Assembly (NCBI RefSeq): GCF_020360975.1
Contig: NW_025408669.1
Location: 5,704,001 to 5,768,000 of the forward strand
DNA: 64,000 bases
Origin: Hirsutella rhossiliensis
Lineage: Eukaryota > Ascomycota > Sordariomycetes > Hypocreales > Ophiocordycipitaceae
Direction of reading: 5' to 3'
In this document: piece after piece, positions 47,281-57,348 of the stretch
Layout of the letters: every line of letters starts with the position of its first letter
Numbering within the stretch: the stretch's first letter is position 1
Notes under the pieces: generated by a model
Told to the model about the DNA's origin: nothing
What the model saw: the letters and a program-made list of their open reading frames with translations, nothing else
Database searches by the model: none
Program-made: the position numbers and the translations under genes

Positions 47281-48486
47281 TCATGCAACTGCAATGGCCG
47301 CCACGATGGCGTCGAGGGCACTGCTTTGCGTCGGTCCCGTGGCAGGCAGGTAAGGCCCGGCCCAGGAGACGCCCAGGCGGTCCTCGTTGTCGTGGTCACG
47401 CTCCCAGATGGAATCGGCGTTCCTTATGATGAAGTCGCGGAATTCTTTGTGGGGCGCGACGTCGTTGAGGTAGCGCAGGTTGCGCACAAAGATGCCCTTG
47501 AACTGCTGGCCGTCCTTGCCGCAGTTGCCGGGCTTGAGCTCGCACTTGTCCGTCTCGACAAGGATGCCGTCGGGGGCGAGAGCCTTGATGGCGGCCTTTG
47601 CAATGGCCGTGGCGCGCTCGAGGTATCGGACGTCGCCGGTGGCCCTGTTGAGCTCGGCGAGGCCGCCGAGGACGACGCCCTGGTTGTAAGACCAGGTCTG
47701 GAGGCCGTTATTCTTGCACTTTGCGTCGAGGCCGTCATTGACGAGGTTCTGGGCGTTGATCATGCCGCTCTTGTCGAACCACTCCCATTGGGCCTTTGCG
47801 ATGCCCAGGTAAAAGTCCTTTTGGCCGGGGACGCGGGTGGCGAGGGAGGCGGCGACGGAGAGGTAGAGCTCGTTGGTGATTGCGTTGACGTACTTGCGCT
47901 CCTTGTTCCAGAAGATGCCGCCGCCGCAGGGGGTGCCGGTGCCGGTCTGCATGTCCTTGAAGATGTCGACGGCGGCGTCGAGGTAGTCCCTGTCGCCCGA
48001 GACGTCGTGGGCGCGGATCCAGGCAAGAGCCCACCAGCCCTCGTCGTCGTAGAACTCGTTGATGAAGTCGTCGAAGCCGCGCTTGCCGAGGAACTCGCGC
48101 TTGGACATGCAGCCGTTGCTGTGGTCGAGGCAGTAGGTCGAGGTGACGACGCCGTTCTTCATGGCTTTGACGGTCTGGACGTTTGTCTTTTGGGCCTGGA
48201 TGAAGGTGTTGCGTATGTAGCCGCCGAGGTTGAGCTCGTTGGCCTTGTCGACGCGGAGGAGGGCAAAGTCGGACAGGGTGGTGATGGCGTTTCCCGAGTT
48301 CCACCAGGCATCGTCATAGATGCCCGTCGCGATGCTGTACCAGTCCCTGTTGAGCGTCGTGATGGCTCGGGCGGCCCGGTTGGTGTTTGTGCGGGCATCG
48401 GCAGCTTGGACGCTGCAAGGCGTGGATATCAGGACGGCCAAGGTGGTGAGAACCACTTGCCAGGCGCTTTGCCTGGGTCGCAACAT
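47281..48486 (-). CDS. Secreted GH76 family enzyme (endo-1,6-alpha-mannanase type)
   Basis: A single exon of 401 residues. GH76 enzymes cleave alpha-1,6-mannan; fungal Dfg5/Dcw1 members are thought to attach GPI mannoproteins to the cell wall. Residues 1-~29 form a signal peptide (VVLTTLAVLI core, cleavage near VQAADA). The catalytic aspartate pair appears in FINEFYDDEGWWALAW (Asp147-Asp148). Other family motifs are WYSIATGIYDDAWWNSGNA, CGGGIFWN, KYVNAITNELYL and TWSYNQGVVLGGL. The C-terminus (SALDAIVAAIAVA) is only weakly hydrophobic, so a GPI anchor is doubtful and the enzyme is probably soluble. The ATG at 48,486 begins the signal peptide. Confidence 0.92.
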   Translation of the reverse strand: MLRPRQSAWQVVLTTLAVLISTPCSVQAADARTNTNRAARAITTLNRDWYSIATGIYDDAWWNSGNAITTLSDFALLRVDKANELNLGGYIRNTFIQAQKTNVQTVKAMKNGVVTSTYCLDHSNGCMSKREFLGKRGFDDFINEFYDDEGWWALAWIRAHDVSGDRDYLDAAVDIFKDMQTGTGTPCGGGIFWNKERKYVNAITNELYLSVAASLATRVPGQKDFYLGIAKAQWEWFDKSGMINAQNLVNDGLDAKCKNNGLQTWSYNQGVVLGGLAELNRATGDVRYLERATAIAKAAIKALAPDGILVETDKCELKPGNCGKDGQQFKGIFVRNLRYLNDVAPHKEFRDFIIRNADSIWERDHDNEDRLGVSWAGPYLPATGPTQSSALDAIVAAIAVA

Positions 48487-49670
48487 GGTTGAGATGAGAT
48501 TTTGTCCAGGAGGGTTGAGTTGGGGTCGTCGTCGAGTGGGAGTAAGAACGGTAAGAGATGGAGGCTTCGGGGGGGGGGGGTATAAATGGGTATAAGTGAG
48601 TGAGAGAAGCGAGCAGCGAGAGCGGGTGAAGAGGAGAGGGAGCGAGTGACGGGGCAAGCTGAACGAAGGACAGAGGTGAGAAGAGGAGGAGGAGGAGGAG
48701 GAGAAGGAGGGAGGGTCGGACGAAGCAGACGAGAAGAGATGGACGGGCAGCTGACGAGCAAGAGAGAGGAGCTCGGAAGGATATATCAAGAGAGACGAGC
48801 AGGTGAGAGACGGGGGAAATCAGGTGGAGTCTCCAATGGGTTGGCTGGAGAAGAAAAGGGCATGGAGACAAGGGCAAGGGTGTTTGAGGGTATGATTTGG
48901 AGTCTGGGACAATGCGGAAGGGGGGGCATATTGTAGCTATCGAGAGTCAGGCAGGTCTAGGGATTGATGGGCGGCGTCAAGCCTGATTGGACGAGAGGGA
49001 ACAATAGGCACAAAGACAGCAGGCCAAAAGGGTAAAGGCAATGAATGACTCGGGTGGCAGTTGCGAGGCTCGCACGGCGGTGTGTGTGTGTGTGTGCCCC
49101 GGCGAGGGCGAGAGAGGCAGATAGAGGCAGACAGAGGCAGCCGGGGGTGGCCCGGGACGAGGGGACGGGCAGAGGGAGAGCATGACCATGGCGACAGGAG
49201 CTCGCCCAAAGGGGAAAGAAGATGAAGACGGGCGAAGAAGGGTGGAGCACAAGCAGGCCCAGGAGCTGGGAGGGCGGGTTTCGCGTCGACGGAAGCGAGC
49301 ATGGGTGGCGCCGTCATGCGAAGTAGCAAAGGCAGAAAAGTGGACGAGAGATGGAGGGAGCCACGTCAAACAAGGGAGTTGGCGCGCGCGAAGGGGTAAG
49401 GAGGAGCAGCGCGGTGCGAGGTTGGTTGGTGTTGGCCCCTTTGCGAGCGAGGCCTCGCAGAGGGTGCAGGCAGTTGGAAGACAAAAGGAAGAAAGGAAGA
49501 AAGGAGAGAGAGAGGATGTGCGCAGCCAAGGGCGGACAAAGGACGCGAGCCCGAGGAGGCGTGAAGACGACCAACTGAGTGAGTCGATGAGAGAGGCGAG
49601 TTGTGGTTTGTTTCAGAGGGGAGATTTGGATTTACAGCAGCGGCTCCCCAGGACGGCTCCCCAGGACGGC

Positions 49671-49730
49671 TCCTGCTGGTTCCTGCTGGTTCCTGCTGGT
49701 TCCTGCTGGTTCCTGCTGGTTCCTGCTGGT
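49671..49730. repeat. 10-bp minisatellite, tcctgctggt x6
   Basis: Six exact head-to-tail copies of tcctgctggt, preceded by two copies of a ggctccccaggac-like unit at about 49,642-49,670. Confidence 0.95.
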
Positions 49731-49856
49731 TAAGCGCCGCCGCCGCCCTTGGCCGTGCCTGCCTGCAGAAGCCGCCAAGCAAAGTACCCTCGCGGTGCCC
49801 TCTGACCGCGCCACGGCGGGAAGGGGCGCTGGCTGGGCTTGGCGATGCCTACAGAG

Positions 49857-49933
49857 TAGTTAGTACCTACCTAAGTTATCCGTACCGAGTAAGGTACTTG
49901 TCAACATAGTACCTACCTAGGGAGGTACTAGGC
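49857..49933. repeat. TACCTA/GGTAC-rich low-complexity cluster
   Basis: Repeated tacctacc, ggtac and acctaccta words, resembling the larger cluster at 56,029-56,162. Confidence 0.6.
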
Positions 49934-52495
49934 AGACAGCACCATCAACTGCCGGTGCTGACTCTCGGCTCTTTGCCGCGCCGTGCCCTCATATACTAAT
50001 TACTGTACTTAGTAGCTAAGTTAATTACAGCAGACAACTCTGTCATGGATGAAGCCCGCTGACCACTCGACACGTGTTCTGTGTCTGTGCCTGTGCAATC
50101 CTTTTTGCCCTGCATCTCGCGGACCTGCGTGCATACAGGCGCCTCCCGCCCTCTTACGTGCCTCTTGGCAGAAACATGCCCAAGGGCAGGTGACATCTCC
50201 AAGCAAACAAGCCAAAGACAAGGACAACGAGAAATTAAAACACCACCATGGATGATGAATAAGGGAGACAAAATGAAGCCCGAGGAAAAAGGGCGGAGGC
50301 GTTGGGGGGTGCCCTGGCTGCTTGCTCCCACCCAACAGCGCGAGCCTTGCTGTTGGTGCGAGTAAGTCAAGCACCTGGGCTGGGCAGCCGGTGAAGAAGA
50401 GATTGTTGACAAGCTGATGCACAAGCTGATGCAAGCCAATGCAGCAGTCATGAACTCATGATGCACATAATCAAGTCTGTGCTTTCTTGTGCCGACAGGA
50501 ACTCTCTCCTCTTTCCCTTTACCCCCTCCCCGTCACCCGGCCGAAGCAGGCCTTCGGTTTGCATGCATTGCCAACTCTCCTCTGATGGCCGTCTCCGTCA
50601 ACAGATGACAACTCGGAGACGGAAACGCCATTATAGCCTCCATGAACCATATACGATTATGCTCCTATTATTATAGCACCTGTTCATTATACCCGCAGTG
50701 GGGACGGTGGGGTCCGCTTGAAGGAATCCCTCCGTCCTGACTCCTCAGAGTCCTCACCCATCCTCTCATTTCTCCCTCTTCAGCCGTTTCCTGCGCCTCC
50801 GTCCTTCTCTTCCTTGGTTCCCCGTTTTCCTTTCCCTTGTCTGGAGACTTGAATATCTATCTCATCCTCTGTACATGCAACAACGTCAGTGCTGAAAACA
50901 GCCGCCATCACCTCATCCATCCACCGGCCACCTGTCCATCCGTACGACTCGCCACCCAAGTCCGGCCTACCGCCGAGTTACCCATTCTCAAAAAGCCGGA
51001 GCAGGCATCCCCCCGCGTCTCACCAACCAGTCGAAACCCAACGGGGCCCTGTCTCAGGTCTTTCCGATCCAGCCCGTGGTTTGCCCTGCCCTAGTCCCCG
51101 TATCATGGCGGCGTAGCACACACTAAACTTTATTAATATTCCAGCTGCACTTCCCTCTCCCTCTGCCTCGCGCCACGTCTCTTTGCCTGTCCCTGCAAAA
51201 TTGCAGTACTGTAGCTAAGCCAGGCCAATCAGGCGTGCATGGGCTTTGTTCAACGGCATACTCCGTACAGAGGCTGCAACTACCCAAACAGGTAACCAGA
51301 TCGAAGACAGTTCCAACAAGTTTGGCCGGTCCGTCCATGATGCGATGCCTTCTTTGCCCATCATGGTTGTCCTCCCCTTCCACTCATCACAAACACACCA
51401 TGGACCGTGCCTCACTCTCTTCCTCCGAGCGCCTGGCCATGGGCCCGTCGTGCCCCAAGGCCAGGGAAGCGACACAAACACACACATATGCCTCCCATCC
51501 TCCGACAAATCGCGGTTCTCGTGCAGCAGCCGCCCTCGCAATCGTCGCCCAAACCTTGGCCCACGACGGCACGGCCTTGGACAAGCTGTCTTGCCCCGTC
51601 ACGCCCTCGTACTCATCCCCAAACGTGCGCGCACATGGCCATCCGATACAGACCTCTATCCCCTGATCCCCTCCGTGTCGCAGCTTCATGACCACCTGTT
51701 GCCAGACTCTCCAGCTGCGCATGGCCATTGTCGTCCTACCCCAGCACGTCGTTGCCCATCACACACCGCCGCTCACGTGGCATCCCACCAACGACCACGT
51801 CCCCGTCATCGGCATCGTCCTCTGCCGTCCTTGTGTCCGGCCGCTCACACCCGCCACCGCCTCGTCGACAAAAGCTGCCGTGCCATCACACATCGTCACG
51901 GTCGCAGTCGTCTTCGCTGCTCTCTGACCACTTCCTCAGCTCACCACCCCTCAGCTCACCACCCCTCGCCCGCCTCGTACGCCTTGTCACATGATGCCTT
52001 CTCGTGCCTTCAGTTCCGACCGAGAACAGGCAGCGAGAATCAGGCTCGCGCGTGTGCGTCGTCGCTCCAGCACGCTGACCGGCAGACCATTGTGTCGTAC
52101 CCGTGGCGTGTCTCTGTCACCGAATTCCATCATCATACCCTTGCCCAGCTCCTCCGATCGCGTGTTGTACAACTGGCCTCGTGGACCGTGTTCTCATGAG
52201 ACATGTGGCCCGCGCGACATAATTTTCTTGTTTTGCAGTCAGTAAAGGCCACGGCGGCTACCGGCTGCATGCCTTCGGTTTTTCGCCTCTCCCCTTCCGC
52301 ATCAAAAAAATTGAAAGATGAGACACGGGCGAGTAAAACGAAGAAAAAAGAGAAAAGGAATAGGTGATGAACAAGAAGAGAGAAAAATAGGGTATATCCC
52401 ACAAGTCAGAATCCGTACGCTCGGCGCCAGCCTGTCCAACCAAGTAGAGTCTGGGTCATGCGCGTCAATGCCTCAAGCCACAATACATACACCCG

Positions 52496-55222
52496 TCAGA
52501 TGCTCCGCTCACCCGCCCCGGGCGCGTCGACGGTGCCTCTTCTGGACCGCGAAGGCAGGCGGAGGCCCGGGCGCGCCGTCTCCCGACTGCTCGTCGACTC
52601 GGCCAGGCTGGACGGCCTGCCCGACTTGCGCACCGACAGCTTCGACAGCACCGATGACGTCTTGCTCTTTTCGGTGGACGTGCTGCTCATCCGGTCCAAG
52701 AGGTCCGGCGAGAGCTCCTGCACCGTGCTTATGTCAATAAACGCCCGGGGGAAGATGCCCCATTTGCCCTTGGTGTTCTTCCCGGACCAGCACCAGTGCT
52801 CGGGGTACGGCCCTGCTCGCGGCGTCAGTAAGACCGTGGACTCGCTGTGGAGCAGAGGGCGACCGGTACTCACAGCTAATGTTGGTGATGGTATCGTTCT
52901 TGTTAAACTTGAGCCAGTTCCCCGCGTCCTTTTCCTTGAGCGCAGATTTCCACCTCGCCTTGGCGCACACATGGCTCGTCCCGTCCATCTTGATCTCAGC
53001 CGCAGGCGGAGGATCCAACTTGATCAAGTCCGTGGGCACCGATGCGCAGACGCCATCGTGCCATGCGATCATCCACTCCCCACTGTGCTTTGGCGGCCAC
53101 TTGATCCCCGTTATCCTCGCCCCCTTGTCAAGCTCCAGCGGGGCGGACCGGTCGTAGGGCAGCCTCTGCCCGTAAATGCGCCGAGCCTCCTTCTTGGCGA
53201 CCCCCGTCGGACGGTCGATAATGTCGTCCTGGTTCTCGTGCGCCGGATGCGCCACGGGCGGGTTCGGCAAGTGGATATCGTAGTTGTTGCGCAAGTGCTC
53301 CGGTACCTCGGCCTCCTCGACCACGGTAACGCCAGAGACCTTTGGCAGCGGACGCGGGTGGCGCGCCAGGTGGCTGAAGAGGGCTTTCTTTGTGAAGAAG
53401 ACCGTCGCATCGCTCTTGTCTAGCGTGTGTCCCTGGTGGACGCAAAAGACGCAGCCGTACGGGATGTCGTCGACTCTTTTGGCCGGAAGGTGGCTTTTCT
53501 GCAGGAAACGGATGCGATACTTAACGCCGCACTGGGCAAGGTTGCCTTCTCCTGCCAGGGAGAATCGATTTTAGCCAAGTGACCTAGAATCCGCGTCCGC
53601 CCCGGGTCCTACTCACCTTGCATGCTCACATCCTCCTCAACGTCATTGAGGTTGAGCTCGTAGAGACAGCCGGAGCACCTCGCGACGACTTTGCTCAGCG
53701 TTCGATGCACCGGCTTCTGCACCTTCTTGACCCCAATCTCGCCTCTGATGACCTCCTGGGCGCCCGGGCAGAACCCTTTATGTTGGTAAAAGGAATCGGA
53801 AGCGTTGAGCATCGGCCCCCTCAAGGAAGCGTAGCTTTGCGATTTCTTGTCCGAGACCTCGGGTTCTACCAGAATCAAGCCGGAATCGATTTCAAACGGC
53901 GGTTTTATCGGAAGCTCCGGTTGGCCTTGCGACTGAGGGATGGGAGGCGGCGGGCTCGTCGGCGGACCGCCCAGAGAGTCGATTTTGGACAAGGACTCGA
54001 AGCCGGCGCCAATTCTGAGGGAGAAGTTTGCTGAACGGTCACTGTCGTCTCCCGAGCTGGCTGCCGACTCGCCAGATGGCCTGCGCGGCCTGCCGAAGTG
54101 GAGTCTTTTGGGGGAGTTGGATGCCGGGGAAGAATGAGCCTGCGGTAGCAGGGGAAGTGGCATGGCGATATCCGCCGAGTCATCTTCGGGCACCGGCGTG
54201 CTCTGTCTTGAATGCGGCTGGGCAGGGATATATTCAGACGCAAGGTTGGAGGCCAGGCGACGTCGCTGGGCGGCGTCGCAGTCAGGGCCCCGGCCGCATC
54301 GTGCCGCGGGCCTGCGGGCAAGAGACGAGACTTGCCAACGAGGGTCGGGGCTCACCTGCGGAATGTACGGGTCGATTGGCGATTCAGCCCTCATCGGCGC
54401 TTCATCGACGGGGCTGAGGTCCGTGGTATGCCCGTCGCCTGCCCCGGGGGGTTCCCACGGATTCGCCGATGGCAGCCGCGGGGACCGTTCCGATGGCGGC
54501 TCCAACGTTAGGGCAGAAGCTCCCCGCCGCGCTCCCGGAGCTTCGTCAAAGAGACGACTCTGGATCAGCCTCTTGAGCTGCTCGGTGGCATCCACGGTGC
54601 TCATGTCCCGCGGGGATTCGGGGGCGGAAATGACTGGTGGAGGCGCGCGGAAAGGATGCGGGAAGGTGAGGGATGCGTGCGAAGGAGAGTGCTGAAAAGG
54701 AGACCCGGGTCGGGAAAGCGGCGATGAGGGCGGAGAAAGCTGGGCATGGTCCTTGGGAGGCGCCTCGAGCCCCATTTCGATGAGGGCATCGTAGATCTTT
54801 GGTACGACGTCGCGAGTCAGAGCTTGGAGTCGGGCGTACTGGTCGGCATCAAAGGCGTCGGCAGCGACATAGTCGTCAAACTCGTAGACTATTTTGTTGA
54901 GGTCGCGGCGATGCTTTCTGATCTCATCTGAGATGGTTATTGTCAGCAGGCAGGTCGTGGTCGCGAGGGATTGGATGGATGCGGCCGGTGATTTATACAA
55001 ACCATTTTTCCTCAGGGCGTCGATAAAGTCGGATCCGTAGGCTTCGTAATATCTCCAGCAAATGGGCTCGAGGCGGTTCAAAGCGCGCTCGCCCTCCTTG
55101 ACGAGGTCCCTGGCAGCCTTGAGCATGGTTCGTGAGCGGGCGGCATTCCCCACAGCGGTGCGGCCCTTGTCGATGATGTCGCGGAACGGCGCGACGACGA
55201 GGTTGGCGACGACATGATCCAT
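52496..55222 (-). CDS. SH3-domain protein with a zinc-finger-like segment
   Basis: Four exons: 55,222-55,003, 54,927-53,617, 53,551-52,874 and 52,812-52,496, with introns of 75, 65 and 61 nt. The product is 841 residues. The N-terminal helical region (MDHVVANLVVAPFRDIIDKG) is followed by a long disordered Pro/Ser-rich region. A Cys/His segment comes next (CSGC near 490; C544-x2-C547 and H571-x3-H575), which may bind zinc. Two SH3-like modules follow: GARITGIKWPPKHSGEWMIA (~655-690) and HWCWSGKNTKGKWGIFP (~725-760). The tail is Ser/Arg-rich. SH3 modules bind proline-rich partners; the partner is unknown. The start at 55,222 is preferred over the upstream in-frame ATG at 55,321 because MDHVVANLVV looks like the conserved beginning. 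Confidence 0.82.
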
Positions 55223-57348
55223 GTCTGCGCGAGCCCCGAGACGGGTACGCTGTGGAAATGGGCGACAAGTGGTGACGAGGAAGAGGCGGGAAGTGGGCAA
55301 TGGATGGATCGGTTGCGCCAAAGGGCGGCGATCATGTGCGGCTGGACCGCCGGCTTGTTGGGCGTGAGGGATTAAGAATAGAACAAGCCGCCGGCGCAGA
55401 GTTCAGACACCGGCGAGGTCGAGGCGGCGGTGGCCCAAGCGACAGAAGAGGGAGTCGACAGGACAAAGGAGGACGGAATCTGACTGCGGCTCGAAGAGTG
55501 CGAAGAGTGCGGGAGGAGAAGCGGACCAGCCAGAGCCACCCTTGGCTGTCGAGGCGAGTAACGTTGGCATCCAACCGCCCGCTCCCCGGTCATTGCAGAA
55601 TGAGGCTGGCAGGCAGACGTCGGGGCGACACAAGGGGAGCATGCTGTTGTGGCTGGCCTCGATCCTCCCGGGGTCCCACTGAGGCGGCGGCTGATGGCTG
55701 CTGCCCAGCACCACGACGTCCTCGAAAGGCGTCTCGAAAGGAGTCTGTTGGCCCCTCTCGGGCTCGGGAACGGCTCGTCGACGGCCATGCATACACGGAG
55801 TCGACTCGGCGGCACAGCCCTTGATGGTCACTGGCTCGCCGGCGGGCTTTATCTGAGGGAGGGGAGGGGCCGATGAGTGATACCTCGAGGAGGATCCGAC
55901 TGGTCCTCTCGCCGACCTCGTGTGCAGCAGAGGCACGTACAGTACCGTAGTACCTACTGTGCAGATCGAGGTTGCTGCGCATCGTCGAAGGGAAGACAAG
56001 TTTGGCCTCTCGGGGTACCCACTAACTATCTAGGTAGGTACTAGACCTACCTAGGTACCTAGGTACCTATATACCTATTTGGCACGCACGAAGTACCGTG
56101 CCTCGACATGTACATGGATACCTTACCTAACTTTCCATCGTACTAGGTACCTAGGTACCTAGCTTATGTGCATCGCCCTCCAAGGCTCCTGCCACCAACG
56201 CACGAACGTCCCTTCTCCGGCCAACACGGTCCTCGACTCGAGTAATAAGTTATTCTCTCCAAAATAGCCGCCGCCCTGAAATGGTTGGTCGGACCCAGAT
56301 TCTGGAGGAAGAACAGGCAGGCTCTCGGTAGGATCAAAGCCGGCAGCCGAGGGACCTTTGGCCGGCGCACTGCTGCTGCCGTTGGGGGCTGTGCTTATAC
56401 CTGCGCCAGGGCCCAGGCTGCCCATCTTGGCGACGGCAGGCAGCCATTGTCTACAGGGCGTTGGAATTCTTTCCCTTGGCCGTCCAATATCCCATACACA
56501 GTACTGCTGCTCGGAGCGCTTTCCCCCGCGCTTTCCTCCGCGCGCCTTCAACATTGTAGCAGCTGCCTATGCCTCCCTATGCCTCCCACGGTAGAGTACA
56601 ATCAGTACCTACTAAGATGTACAGTGCCCCAAGCATCCACTATAGCCGGCACCAGAGCCCCGCGTTTCCCCCCGGCTCATTCTCCGTCCCTCCAAATCCA
56701 CGTCTTAAGTTATGTATTAATATTAAACGCGCCAACACGGCTCCTCCCGTCGTTATCTCTGCCTTGTATTTTGTACTTTGACCTTTCACCTCCCTTCAAC
56801 TCAATGACACCACCATCACCCATCACCCATCACCCACCACCCCCCTCCGTCAAGCTTGCCATCTCTCCCAGCGCCTCATCAGCATCCCTCGCTGTCCAGG
56901 CACTGACTGGTGCATTGTGCTCTGCTCTACGCTGATTATTCCGGCTGCCGCCTACCGACGCGTACAGAGTACAGATCCCACGCGTCAACCATGTGCAAGC
57001 GACTTTTCCTCTCCCCTCGACAAGCATGACCGCGTCCTCCAACGGATAGTTGCACCATCATCTCTCATTGGTCCTTTCTTATCTATGTACACCCGTCGCT
57101 AACATGCATGCAACCCGTGGGTTAATATACGCGCCAGCCCCCTTCGCCCCAAAGGCTCTTTGAAAAATAAAGACGAGAAAAGTCTTCGTCCAGAGTCGCA
57201 TCGCCATCAGCCCACGCGTCCCCATGTGTATGCGTTCCCGACCGGGACAAGAACCCCTGGGGTATTGCATCCATCCGAGCGGCATCCATCCGCCCAAGGC
57301 TGATCAAGGCGTCGTGTGTACTTGACACGGCAAGTGTGGCCCGCTTCT
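55223..57348. other. Intergenic, no supported gene
   Basis: Contains the SH3 gene promoter, a palindromic TACCTAGG cluster (56,029-56,162) and C/T-rich sequence at about 56,560-56,900. Frames of up to 216 codons lack motifs. Confidence 0.55.
56029..56162. repeat. Palindromic GGTACCTA cluster
   Basis: Dense repeats of taggtaggta, acctaggtacctaggtacc and relatives, which are self-complementary. The same words recur more weakly at 49,857-49,933 and 40,785-40,830. Confidence 0.75.

Larger units (their letters stand above)
48487..52495. other. Long intergenic region without a recognisable gene
   Basis: About 4 kb. From 48,490 to 48,780 it is the purine-rich (plus-strand) leader of the GH76 gene. 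Further on are a TG run (49,080-49,096), a 10-bp minisatellite (49,671-49,730) and TACCTA-rich sequence (49,857-49,933). Many 60-320-codon frames exist on both strands between 50,000 and 52,400, but none shows domain, signal peptide or splice-consistent structure. A non-coding RNA or a poorly conserved gene cannot be excluded. Confidence 0.55.

Noticed and set aside
47242..48492. 416-codon plus-strand frame
   Set aside because: Antisense shadow of the GH76 gene, which has catalytic motifs and a signal peptide.
50837..52250. Many overlapping 60-320-codon frames on both strands
   Set aside because: Open frames reflect low stop-codon density in CT-rich DNA; no domain, signal or consistent splicing.
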